From Asticcacaulis sp. MM231 (GTDB lineage Bacteria; Pseudomonadota; Alphaproteobacteria; Caulobacterales; Caulobacteraceae): a stretch of 64,000 bases of DNA. The stretch is from positions 62,001 through 126,000 of the forward strand of contig NZ_OZ075110.1 of the NCBI RefSeq assembly GCF_964186625.1. The letters run 5' to 3'. Below are positions 20,250-28,544 of this stretch, piece after piece; positions within the stretch are counted from its first letter, which is position 1, and every line of letters begins with the position of its first letter. The notes below the pieces were generated by a model. The model searched no databases. It had not been told where the DNA came from and was given only the letters and a program-made list of their open reading frames with translations. The position numbers and the translations under genes were made by a program.

Positions 20250-20294
20250 AAGTACCTATTATATACGTCCTAAGGACGTATATAATAGGTACTT
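20250..20294. promoter_or_regulatory. 45-bp perfect palindrome upstream of abiEi (candidate operator 2)
   Basis: Two 22-bp arms around one central base with core ACGTCCTAAGGACGT. Outer arms are AT-rich and unlike those of the first palindrome. A further imperfect pairing (AGAAGTCAAG at 20202-20211 and CTTGACTTCT at 20237-20246) lies between the two, so the whole stretch could extrude a multi-stem structure. Confidence 0.55.
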
Positions 20295-20496
20295 CTGGGA
20301 AGTTTGAAGCATTCCGTTAGTTGGCTCCTGAAAACGAAGCATATTAACCTGCGTTGCGGCAGAAGGCGCGCAATGAAATGAAGCGGATTGTCATCGACAT
20401 CAATTGCTTCGAGCACCCGGATCTTTCGAAAATTATCTGTCAGGCTCGTCTTCTGCGATGCACGCCTTCGGGCTCGATCCCCAACAAGTACCAAGG

Positions 20497-20853
20497 TCAG
20501 ACCGTCTGGTCGAGCAAGAAGGTCCGGAAATCGCGAATGGGCCGCCACAGGCCTGCCGCGTTGGCGACATAGTGCTTGCAGGTCAGGACGACCTTCTGCT
20601 CTTCGCCGAAGCGAAGATAGTCCCTGTGGGCTTCGGACCTGACCGACATGGCGGCGGGACCTACGCCGCCTGTTGAGATGAGCAATGCGCCCTTTCGACC
20701 CTCGCGAATTGCCGTCTCCAGGCATGCGGACGCCTGCGTGGAGCCGACGTTTCGGGCGCGCCAGTGCTTGACCTCGATATTGTACCAATGAACGTCATCG
20801 ACCAGTATGTCGCAGGCGACAATGTCCCGACCGCCATCGCGTGCCGGCACCAC
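20497..20853 (-). pseudogene. Fragment of a restriction-endonuclease-like (Mrr-type) protein
   Basis: About 118 aa. DGGRDIVACDILVDDVHWYN leads into IEVKHW, matching the D...ExK catalytic layout of PD-(D/E)xK restriction-type nucleases, with a following helix and ALLISTGG strand. It has no proper N-terminus: at about 20850 it abuts an integrase fragment. The frame stops at 20497, after which a different frame gives protein-like sequence (LTLVLVGDRARRR). Both ends therefore look broken. Not expected to be functional. Confidence 0.5.
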
Positions 20854-21209
20854 TGGATGAAGGCATAGAGGGCGTTCTTACGCGACTCGATGGTCCCGGC
20901 GGCATAGTTGCGCGTCTGCAGGGCCTCAAGATAGCGCTCCATCAAGGCCACCAGCCCCTGCGGATCGTCGCCGCCTGGCAAGGGGGGATTGCTCCGGCCG
21001 GTACGGGTCTTGGTCCGGCTGGCGGCTTTCGATGTGCCTGCCTCGATCTCGGCCGCCTGGGGTGTACTCGCATAGCCGGGACCGCTGCGCGGGCCGTTCG
21101 TCCGGGGCCGGGATTGGCGGCGGATCATCCGGCGAGTGCCACGCCGTTCAGCCTGGCGCCGTTCAGGTGCGGTACGACTGCGACCGGGCGATCCTCCGTC
21201 CCGAGACAT
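20854..21209 (-). pseudogene. N-terminal fragment of a tyrosine recombinase/integrase
   Basis: After a basic, low-complexity leader it reads GLVALMERYLEALQTRNYAAG and then TIESRKNALYAFIQWC, the SAM-like core-binding domain of XerC/D-type recombinases. The catalytic domain with its Arg-His-Tyr residues is missing: at about 20850 the sequence switches to the nuclease fragment. This is a deletion or recombination scar inside the toxin-antitoxin island. Confidence 0.6.
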
Positions 21210-21388
21210 GCGTTTTCGGCAGTTTCGGAGACAACCTCACGCTTTTGGCGTCCGGTTGCAATAAAGGCATCTATTTTCCGATTTTCCATGGCCGCTATAT
21301 TGGCTTCGGAGCAATAGCCTGCAATTTAAGGTGGCAGCGCTGCAAGCGGACCAATCACTGCGCTTCCTACCAAACGAGACGTCGTGAT

Positions 21389-21991
21389 TTATACCAGGCT
21401 AGGACCTGGCATTCGGATCACTTCTATTTTCAGCTCGTCCATATAGTCTGTAAGCTTTCGCAGACGTGGCAGATCGATAGAAGCAGATGCAGTGATGCGT
21501 CCGGTGATCGCTTTGTCGTATAACGCAACGCAATCCTTCTTGGTGAATCTGGAGGGATAAAGGATGCCGTCCAATGATGTCTGGCTATAGAGACGTTCGC
21601 TGAATGCTCGCCCGGCTTTGTGATTGCGACCGTTGACGGCGTCCGTTGGAATATTGAGAAGCGTGGGGGCATCAGCCCTAAGATCGAGGAGCTTGAACTT
21701 GGCACTGCGCGTAATCTCGCACATTGACCAAAGGTCGAACTCCTCTTCCGCCATTTCTCGCTTTGCCTTGTGTTGAAAACGGTCGCGGACGATAGCTTCC
21801 GCGACTGACGTTTTTGGATCGGCAGCAAGATAGATCAACTGGAAAGCTTTTGATGGGCTCGCAAACCGCGTCAGACCGTACCCCATCCCAAGTGGAGTAC
21901 CAGAGTGGTCTCTTTTGAGACTGCGGACATATCCAACGAGAGTGGCGTCAACAGTAAAGGCGTCGAGGATCTTGTTGTTCAGCGTTATCAT
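21389..21991 (-). CDS. RES-domain toxin (NAD+-degrading type)
   Basis: 200 aa. ATG 21991 overlaps the antitoxin stop by 4 bp (ATGA). RES features are the early GYGLTRFASPSKAFQLIYLA with the conserved arginine, the following TSVAEAIVRDRF with a conserved glutamate, and DGILYPSRF near the C-terminus with the conserved serine. RES toxins are NAD+ phosphorylases or glycohydrolases that halt growth by draining NAD+. Antitoxin upstream, toxin downstream is the normal order for this family. Confidence 0.85.
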   Translation of the reverse strand: MITLNNKILDAFTVDATLVGYVRSLKRDHSGTPLGMGYGLTRFASPSKAFQLIYLAADPKTSVAEAIVRDRFQHKAKREMAEEEFDLWSMCEITRSAKFKLLDLRADAPTLLNIPTDAVNGRNHKAGRAFSERLYSQTSLDGILYPSRFTKKDCVALYDKAITGRITASASIDLPRLRKLTDYMDELKIEVIRMPGPSLV

Positions 21992-22671
21992 TGCGACTCG
22001 AAAATGGTCCTAGCCGCTTCTATAACCTTCACGCTTTCGTCTGTCTTCAGGACATCCAAGGGCTTCTTGCCCTTCAGTTCAGGGCAGGGCTCAATGAGCC
22101 AGAGCCAAGCTATTCGCTGGCCACCGGCGATCTTCGTAATCTCGGCCAGTCCCGCAACCGGGCGCCTATCCATAAATTGGGCAACCGGAAACACGTGTTT
22201 TTTGACGCCCTTCAGGAAGCTGATGACGTGTCCTGCCTGTTGCCAGTCATAGAGCGTCGACCTGGAAATGCCGAACGTCTCTTGGAGTTCAGTTGTCCCA
22301 GCCATTTTACCTGCCCAAACTTCGAGCGGGATATCCTTTGCATAGGCATGCAGCTTAGCTTTGCCCTCACTCACGGATACAAGTTCTCCCAGACCTTCGC
22401 CTTTTGCGATTTCGGCGGGTTTCGTGTGGATCATAGAATTGAGCAGAGTCTTGACGACTAGGACCAAATCCGGTTGTGAGCGCTGAATCAGATTTCCATA
22501 AAGCGAGGCGTTTTCCTCGACCATTACCGCGACAATGCCGGCAACGTTGGCTGTCAATGTCGCCGCCTGTGGCCCAAGTTTTGCCTTTAAAGTGGGCTGC
22601 AATTCATCGGCGATGCGATCAGCACGCCGCGCGTCCTTAGCCGTAAAAGTAATTGCTTCGGCGGTTGCCAT
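21988..22671 (-). CDS. Xre/MbcA/ParS-type antitoxin of the RES toxin
   Basis: 227 aa from ATG 22671. The middle holds a DNA-binding helix pair (LQETFGISRSTLYDWQQAG), and the C-terminus has the toxin-binding region typical of this family (RIAWLWLIEPCPELKGKKPLDVL, here in two overlapping parts: RIAWLWL and GKKPLDVLKTDES). The N-terminal ~90 residues are an extra helical section, longer than in compact Xre antitoxins. It is the first gene of a two-gene operon and probably represses it. Confidence 0.75.
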   Translation of the reverse strand: MATAEAITFTAKDARRADRIADELQPTLKAKLGPQAATLTANVAGIVAVMVEENASLYGNLIQRSQPDLVLVVKTLLNSMIHTKPAEIAKGEGLGELVSVSEGKAKLHAYAKDIPLEVWAGKMAGTTELQETFGISRSTLYDWQQAGHVISFLKGVKKHVFPVAQFMDRRPVAGLAEITKIAGGQRIAWLWLIEPCPELKGKKPLDVLKTDESVKVIEAARTIFESQ

Positions 22672-22763
22672 GGGTCAAGCTCCAAATGTGCAGAGACATA
22701 TAGTGCATTTTGTCCGGATTGTCCAGTTTGTTTGCAATGTCCGGACCAGGTGCGCATCCAGCT

Positions 22764-23258
22764 TCAAGCGGCCTTATCAACGTAGGATTTTAGGAGGATA
22801 GCGTCGGCCATGCTGTTTCGTTGCCGATGGAAGGGTGCGGATTTTGTAATGGCGCGGTCGGCGGCGCGGCGCTTGACTTCATCGGTTATGCCAATGCAGT
22901 CAGTGTCCCCGAACGTCTCGTCGATGGTGTATAGTGCTTCGTTAACGGACTGCTCGGTGTAGCCGATCAAGTGATCGATCTCGTTCAGCTTTTGGATAAG
23001 AGCGTCGCGGTCTTCTTTGGCGCCGAATTGCGCGATGGCCTGCCGCACCGGTCGGAAATGGCTTTTAATGCTTTTTCGACTTTCGGCGATCACCCTGTCC
23101 CGGTTCGAATTGAACTCATCGACCACGATCTGCGGCAGGATCAGTGTAAGGCGTTCGGCTTCGATCATCGCCGTCAGCATTTCGAGGATGGCAAACTGCC
23201 GCGCGTCCTGGACGATATCGAGCCAGACCGAGGTGTCGATGAGCAGATGAAGTTTCAA
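22764..23258 (-). CDS. PIN-domain protein (DUF4935-like), probably C-terminally shortened
   Basis: 164 aa from TTG 23258, with GAGAGG upstream. LLIDTSVWLDI carries the first PIN aspartate, QIVVDEFNSNRDR the conserved Glu region and NSMADAILLKSY the late acidic residue. Full DUF4935-type proteins are usually clearly longer, and this one stops directly after the last PIN motif, so it may be a truncated or minimal form. It lies 92 bp upstream of the RES antitoxin on the same strand. It is probably a ribonuclease toxin or remnant; I see no dedicated antitoxin. Confidence 0.65.
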   Translation of the reverse strand: MKLHLLIDTSVWLDIVQDARQFAILEMLTAMIEAERLTLILPQIVVDEFNSNRDRVIAESRKSIKSHFRPVRQAIAQFGAKEDRDALIQKLNEIDHLIGYTEQSVNEALYTIDETFGDTDCIGITDEVKRRAADRAITKSAPFHRQRNSMADAILLKSYVDKAA

Positions 23259-23432
23259 TGCACGGTACCTCTCTCAAAGAACGGACATTCGCACGAGAAT
23301 GATCGAACCGGGAGTCCGCGTTCCACTCTTTCAGGAACCGTGCATTGGGAGTCCTCACCAACTTATTGCCACCTCCGTGGAATGGTTCTTGGACCCCGGT
23401 TTCAACGGGAGCCTTGTCAGTCTATTCAGCCC

Positions 23433-25919
23433 TTAAAATAAGCTGCCTTGAGTTGTGATCACCCTGCGACTTAAGCTTTGTTGAGCGATACGGACTGAAA
23501 CCTTGTGGGCGGTTTCAGTGTAAAGATCTGTCGTTACCTCACCCGCATCAATTTCGACCACGAGAGCAAACCGGACGCTATTCTGTTCAGGATGTTCGAC
23601 CATTTTCGACTTCCACCAGCCGGTCACGGGGTGAACGGCAAGAAGATTGCGCCGGGCGAGGTCGGAAGCTTGACAGGTCAATTGGTCGATTTGGAGAGAA
23701 CCAACGTCACGCCGGTTAGGTCCGAAATCCCAGATGTCCTGGAATTTCGAAGCCGCTTTTTCGTCTCCGCCCACAGCCTTACTAATTCTTTTGGTGAACT
23801 CGGTCATGCGTTCATCGGGCCCATTCAATTTAAAGCGAAGATTATGCGATGCATACCCGAATTTCGATCCCCTTGCGGCCTCAGACGGATTGGGAACAAT
23901 AAACGTGCTTAGGGCGACCCTTAGCGTAACAGGCGTTGCGCCTAAGGCACGCAATGCCTCGGCCGGCCACGGCAACTGGAATAGCTTCATCTCGTTGTGA
24001 GCGTGAGGAGAATTGGCTTTATCATGCTTCTTGTAAGGCGTTATTCTGTCTTGCACGATTAGGCTCAATGCATTCGAGGCACTTCGCCGCGCACGGTCCA
24101 TATCCGGAACGCCAAAACCGTATCGAGTGAATAGAGGGTCGAAGTCACCCTTCTTAGGTTTGACAGGCAAGTAGCTCAGCATCTGTGGCGTCCAGCGCGC
24201 GGAGTTCACAAACAGCGCTCGGATCGTTTCCGGCCATAAATCCGGATAATCAGTCCAAAGTTCGGTTATCGCTTTGGCGCCTAAAGCCGTGGCGCCGCTC
24301 GTGTCGGCGATCGTCGTGAAAGTACGTGTTGGATATTCATGGGATGTCGTCAGAGTGGCAAGGGCGGGATGAGGGTAGGGTGGGGGCAGGTGACCATGCA
24401 CCCAGTTACCCCCTTCAAAGACGACGTCTGGCTTAATCGGCCATTCCGAAGTCCAGCTCGCTGTTCGAGAAGACGGCGACATGTCACCGGCAGGCGCCAC
24501 CGTAGCCATTTGCTGTTGGGCAGGCATAACGGTTTTGGTTGTATACGCGCCGACTGCGACCACGTTCCAAGCGTGAGCGGGCGATTGCAGTTCGTTATCC
24601 AGGTGATCGCAGGCAGCGGGATAAGAAAGCGTACGAAATGAGGCTTGGTCTGTGTTCCCAGCCGAAACCAACATTAGGCGTTGAATTTTCACATCGCCTG
24701 CCACACCCGCGGAGAGCTGATCAAGCGTACTAGACCAAGAGGTCGGGGCGCCGTCGTGTGGTGTATCGTCCGATGTCGTCGTCGCCATGGTGAAAGTCCG
24801 CAAACGATCCGGCGTAAGTTCGACCGCGTTTACACCCGCAAGAGTAACGGCGCCCAGGAGGTGGTGTGGATTGCTCCCCCGATCTGGGATTATTTTCACG
24901 GATTCTAGCCGGTGATTTATCTGAATTGGTCCCATGGTTTGAAGCGCTGCCGCGACGTCGCCATACAAAGCAGCGCCCGCGAGTTCTGTTCCATGCCCAT
25001 CCACATCGTTTAGCCCCCAAGCGGGCCGTGCTGCATGACGGTCGGCCGAATTGAGTACCGGCGCGATCAGTGGATGAGCCAGCGAAATGCCCGTGTCCAT
25101 AATAGTCACGAAATTTCGGGTAGGTAGTGGCCCATAAGTCGTGCGGCGTTGTAACTCGGCAAGCCAGCCATCTTGTTCATCAACTGGCATAGAATCGAAG
25201 AAATCGATCATGTTTGAAGGAGAGGCGAGCGCTTTCACAGCCCCAAAATGTTTAACCGCGGATGCCAGCAAAGCCTGAGTGGCAGAAGCCAAGACCACGA
25301 TGTCTTCAGGAAAGTCCAGGCGTTCAGTATCGAATACGACCCCGATCGCTGTAGCCTTCCGGATAAATTCACCAGCTTGATCCTTTTCGAGCCAAACTTC
25401 CCAAGGCGCCGTCACGGTCGGTGAGGGGAATTTCGCCGACGGGCTGCGCCATAACTTTCGAAGGCTAGCTTCGACGATTATGCCTATGCTTTGAACGAGG
25501 GCAGCGTTCTTTGGCTTTCCCCCCTTACCCTCGTCAGTGACAGGTGTATCTTCGGTTTCAAATTCAGAGATTTTGCGACGAAGTGCCGATAAGCCTTTAG
25601 GCGTCGCAAAGATCGTAGCTTCCTCCGGTCGCCCGGCTTGAGTATCGGCGGCGCGAACGGTCAAAAGATTGAGGCCGCTCTTGTTCAGGCTGGCTGTATT
25701 TAGGTCTTCGCCGGCGCGACTTTGGACGTTCAGATAAACGCCGGGAAGACCGCCTGTGGCTAAATCAGGAAGAGCGTCAAGACTTCGTAAGAGCGCTTGA
25801 GCATGTCCAGCCCGATCAAGGACGTCACTAGGTGGCTTTCCGCCCCCGCCGCCCTTTGGGCTGAATGGGCGGCTCTCCCCGATGTCGTTGACTATCAGAT
25901 GTTTGCGATCCCTCGGCAT
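23433..25919 (-). CDS. S8 (subtilisin-like) serine peptidase of an ATPase-peptidase pair
   Basis: 828 aa. The catalytic triad is readable: D275 in VTIMDTGISLAHP, H309 in DVDGHGTELAG, and S541 in TTIADTSGATALGA, with the oxyanion Asn in LVSAGN (422). The N-terminal 250 residues are a non-catalytic domain beginning PRDRKHLIV. No signal peptide, so it acts in the cytosol, unlike secreted subtilases. Its start lies inside the AAA ATPase gene (92-bp overlap), so the two are translationally linked. Such S8/AAA pairs recur in bacterial defence islands and probably form a regulated protease; I cannot name a specific system. Confidence 0.85.
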   Translation of the reverse strand: MPRDRKHLIVNDIGESRPFSPKGGGGGKPPSDVLDRAGHAQALLRSLDALPDLATGGLPGVYLNVQSRAGEDLNTASLNKSGLNLLTVRAADTQAGRPEEATIFATPKGLSALRRKISEFETEDTPVTDEGKGGKPKNAALVQSIGIIVEASLRKLWRSPSAKFPSPTVTAPWEVWLEKDQAGEFIRKATAIGVVFDTERLDFPEDIVVLASATQALLASAVKHFGAVKALASPSNMIDFFDSMPVDEQDGWLAELQRRTTYGPLPTRNFVTIMDTGISLAHPLIAPVLNSADRHAARPAWGLNDVDGHGTELAGAALYGDVAAALQTMGPIQINHRLESVKIIPDRGSNPHHLLGAVTLAGVNAVELTPDRLRTFTMATTTSDDTPHDGAPTSWSSTLDQLSAGVAGDVKIQRLMLVSAGNTDQASFRTLSYPAACDHLDNELQSPAHAWNVVAVGAYTTKTVMPAQQQMATVAPAGDMSPSSRTASWTSEWPIKPDVVFEGGNWVHGHLPPPYPHPALATLTTSHEYPTRTFTTIADTSGATALGAKAITELWTDYPDLWPETIRALFVNSARWTPQMLSYLPVKPKKGDFDPLFTRYGFGVPDMDRARRSASNALSLIVQDRITPYKKHDKANSPHAHNEMKLFQLPWPAEALRALGATPVTLRVALSTFIVPNPSEAARGSKFGYASHNLRFKLNGPDERMTEFTKRISKAVGGDEKAASKFQDIWDFGPNRRDVGSLQIDQLTCQASDLARRNLLAVHPVTGWWKSKMVEHPEQNSVRFALVVEIDAGEVTTDLYTETAHKVSVRIAQQSLSRRVITTQGSLF

Positions 25920-26904
25920 TTATAGCGCCCCCTATGCCCTGTAACGATCGCCGTCTATTTAATGATGCAGCTATCGATTCTGTGTCGATTCGTTCTGAAC
26001 TGTTTAGAACGGCTCGCCGTGCCGCGTCTTCGCTGGCTGCGATCACGTCTGCTGTGGATAGCCCGTGAGCCAAGTGCGTAACCGCGGCCCAACTGATGGG
26101 GGCAATGTCGAAGGCCTTCAACCGCCGACGCATCACTCTTTCAATAGCAGGCTCGCTGGGCAGCTCGTATACCAAGACCAAGTCGAACCGTCGCAAGATC
26201 GCACGATCAAGAATCTCAGGAAGGTTGGTTGTTGCGACAATTATCGATGGACCAGTGTCTTCATCGAGAAATTGAAGAAACGAATTGAGAATGCGGCGGG
26301 CCTCGCCCACGTCGTCACCGCCGCGTGTAGCTGCAAGTGCGTCAATCTCGTCGAATAAATAGACCCCGCGTGTCGTGCGAACTGCATCAAACACGAGGCG
26401 CAATTTCTGGGCAGTTTCGCCCATGAACTTCGTAATCAAGCCATGAAGCTGCACCGTGAACAATGGGAATTTGAGTTCGCCGGCAAGAGCCGATGCGCTC
26501 ATGGTTTTTCCAGTGCCTGGCGGACCTGACAACAGTAGACGGCGACGGGGCCGCAGGCCCTTGGCCTCAAGCGCGTCGGTCATCCTCGTTTCAACGACTA
26601 CGTGGCGCAACTCGTCGTCGAGTTGCTCAGGAACGATAAGATCGTTGATGCGGGCGGTCGGATAACTGGCAGACAAGAGACCCGCGAGATCACCACGTGG
26701 TGCGGCAATCGGCGTTGGGACAGCGCGAACTTTTTCAGGCGGGCTTTGACCAGCCTCGGCCCAGCTGCGAAGTTGCTCGGCGAGACGCTTATGGCCTTTT
26801 TGTTCTTCGGCGGCAGCAAGCTGCATGGCGAGGTCGAAAAAACGATCCTCATCTCCTTCAGCATGGCTCTTGAGAAGCCCTATAAGTTGCTGTGCCGATG
26901 CCAT
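25828..26904 (-). CDS. AAA+ ATPase partner of the S8 peptidase
   Basis: 358 aa from ATG 26904. The AAA core is complete: Walker A GPPGTGKT (127-134), Walker B YLFDEID, sensor VATTN, and a RRF arginine-finger region, followed by the alpha-helical lid. The first 80 residues are helical and would carry partner or substrate binding. The C-terminal tail is basic and glycine-rich and is the part that overlaps the peptidase gene. The enzyme probably senses or unfolds a substrate and controls the downstream S8 peptidase. Confidence 0.88.
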   Translation of the reverse strand: MASAQQLIGLLKSHAEGDEDRFFDLAMQLAAAEEQKGHKRLAEQLRSWAEAGQSPPEKVRAVPTPIAAPRGDLAGLLSASYPTARINDLIVPEQLDDELRHVVVETRMTDALEAKGLRPRRRLLLSGPPGTGKTMSASALAGELKFPLFTVQLHGLITKFMGETAQKLRLVFDAVRTTRGVYLFDEIDALAATRGGDDVGEARRILNSFLQFLDEDTGPSIIVATTNLPEILDRAILRRFDLVLVYELPSEPAIERVMRRRLKAFDIAPISWAAVTHLAHGLSTADVIAASEDAARRAVLNSSERIDTESIAASLNRRRSLQGIGGAINAEGSQTSDSQRHRGEPPIQPKGRRGRKAT

Positions 26905-27114
26905 TACAATTGCCTGATAGAATTCGTGAAACGAGTTACGCTGTGATTGAGACTACACGCCAATGGTATTTTTTAGTTAACTGGTTTGCATCTTATCGCT
27001 TGAAGCGAGCCAAATAATGTCAGTTCGGGGTCACAGGCAAGGATTATAACGTTCCTGACCCAAAGATCGCGCTCATGACGTGCAGACGGCGGGGTGTACT
27101 GTCGATGACTGATA

Positions 27115-27329
27115 TCATCGACTAATTTTTTGTTTGAAAAGCTTGGCCACTAACTCGTCTGCGTAAAATCCCGTGGAAAACCAATGCTCTTTAGACTGGC
27201 CATTCGTTCCGATAGACTCCAGTGGCGTATCACGGAGATATCGCCAAATAGGCCTAGTTGGACGTCGAGTTCATAGAAGCGAGCCATATTGCGCGCTTCG
27301 TCGACCCGTTTCAAAATAATAGCCGTCAT
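27115..27329 (-). pseudogene. Small WGR-domain protein, frameshifted (copy 2)
   Basis: ATG 27329; MARFYELDVQLGLFGDISVI leads into the WGR core. At about 27217 a base is missing in the Trp-Gly-Arg segment. Adding one gives RIGTNGQSKEHWFSTGF and then ADELVAKLFKQKIS, and a stop at 27115, matching the intact copy at 27485-27730. As read, the frame instead ends at 27150 after unrelated residues. Confidence 0.6.
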
Positions 27330-27427
27330 GAACAAAACGTCAGTGCATCCATGGAGTTACAGTAGCATATCTTTCGAATTTGGCAAGAAATTTCCCATAA
27401 TTACCGTTATACTTCAATGAGTTATGA

Positions 27428-27451
27428 GGTTTTTTAAAAGGCATCACGCCT
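27428..27451 (-). terminator. Weak terminator-like hairpin after the intact WGR gene
   Basis: Read on the minus strand: AGGC, a 5-base loop, GCCT, then TTTT and more A/T. It lies 34 bp after the stop of the 27485-27730 gene. The stem has only four pairs, so it is a weak candidate. Confidence 0.25.
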
Positions 27452-27484
27452 GTCCAGACACCCACTATCGAAAGGGTTAACAGA

Positions 27485-27730
27485 TTAAATAGGGGAGGGA
27501 ACTGGCGAGGTATAGCCACGGCGAAGCTTTTGGCTCAGGAGCCTGCGAGCTAGTTCGGTCGCGCTGGTGTCTTCAGCGAACCATTGCTGTTTGGATTGAC
27601 CGTTGGCGCCGATCCGGCCCCAATGCCTGGTTACCGCGACATCGCCAAAGAGACCTGGCTGAATGTCGAGCTCATAAAATCGCGCCATATTTCGCGTTTG
27701 ATCAATTCGCCGTAAAACTGTCGCTGGCAT
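27485..27730 (-). CDS. Small WGR-domain protein (copy 3, intact)
   Basis: 81 aa from ATG 27730. MARFYELDIQPGLFGDVAV and RHWGRIGANGQSKQQWF form a nearly complete single WGR domain, followed by ATELARRLLSQKLRRGY. It is the intact reference for the two frameshifted copies. The leader of about 14 residues before MARF is shared with copy 2, which supports this start. Role unknown; nucleic-acid contact is known for WGR domains in larger proteins. Confidence 0.82.
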   Translation of the reverse strand: MPATVLRRIDQTRNMARFYELDIQPGLFGDVAVTRHWGRIGANGQSKQQWFAEDTSATELARRLLSQKLRRGYTSPVPSPI

Positions 27731-27989
27731 CGAAAAATCCTTAGTGAATCCAATGACCTAACGTAACATGTTTCGCAGATTTCCCATAACGAAAATTACT
27801 CCGCGATTTTATCGCGCATAATTAGTATTCAGGAAAATGGCCTGTCGATTTCCCATAAGATATATTATGCGATAAAGGTTTGTACCCCATCACCGATAGA
27901 AAGGACATGCCTCTCACGGATAGAAATGACACAGCGGCATCCACTTATCTCGGCCCGCTGCGTGTCCAAACGAACTGAGCCAGCTCTAT

Positions 27990-28523
27990 CTACTGGATGC
28001 TAATGTCGAATTTTGATGGCGAGTCAGCTGATTGTGTTAGTCGCGTCCCCAGCTCAGCTGCAGCATAAGCTTCAGGTCCGACCCAAAACTCGCCAGCTTT
28101 CTTGAAGTGTTTCCGAAATCCCGATCGAAATAGCTTCATAAGTTGTTTTGAGATTTCGGTGTCCGACACGGTTGAGAAATAGCCCGCAACTATAGCCTCT
28201 TGCCATTTCCCTGCCGGTGCCAAGATACCGCTGTCAGCGTTAGTCAGCTGATCAACTAGGTATCTCGTCTTGCCACCAGCCCCGGCGATGGTTCTAACAT
28301 TCACAACCTGAGAGACCGGCGTAATTAGGTAGGTTGCGCTGCCCGCACTTCGCGGGCTGCTCGCCGTGCCGATATCTGCGATTTGAGCGGAACTTGTAAA
28401 AGCCTCAATCCGATCGTCTTCAAAATTACCAGTCAGAGTATAACGTAGAGGCAGTGCGGCTTCAACCAACGACAGGACAGGTAGCAAATCTTCTTTGGTC
28501 GCCAAAAAATTAATCTGAGACAT
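27990..28523 (-). CDS. Candidate immunity protein of RHS locus A
   Basis: 177 aa from ATG 28523, starting 21 bp after the RHS tip gene ends, the usual place for an RHS immunity gene. Soluble, no signal peptide, so it would protect in the cytosol; this fits a nuclease-like tip upstream. Mixed alpha/beta sequence with a helical C-terminal half (ISKQLMKLFRSGFRKHFKK). I do not recognise the family; function is assigned by position only. Confidence 0.55.
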   Translation of the reverse strand: MSQINFLATKEDLLPVLSLVEAALPLRYTLTGNFEDDRIEAFTSSAQIADIGTASSPRSAGSATYLITPVSQVVNVRTIAGAGGKTRYLVDQLTNADSGILAPAGKWQEAIVAGYFSTVSDTEISKQLMKLFRSGFRKHFKKAGEFWVGPEAYAAAELGTRLTQSADSPSKFDISIQ

Positions 28524-28544
28524 ACCGCACTGCCTTTCACTTAC

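Noticed and set aside
20152..20294. Intrinsic terminators or integron attC sites
   Set aside because: The two palindromes have no T-run behind the GC core, no attC consensus, and sit at a gene start and not at a gene end.
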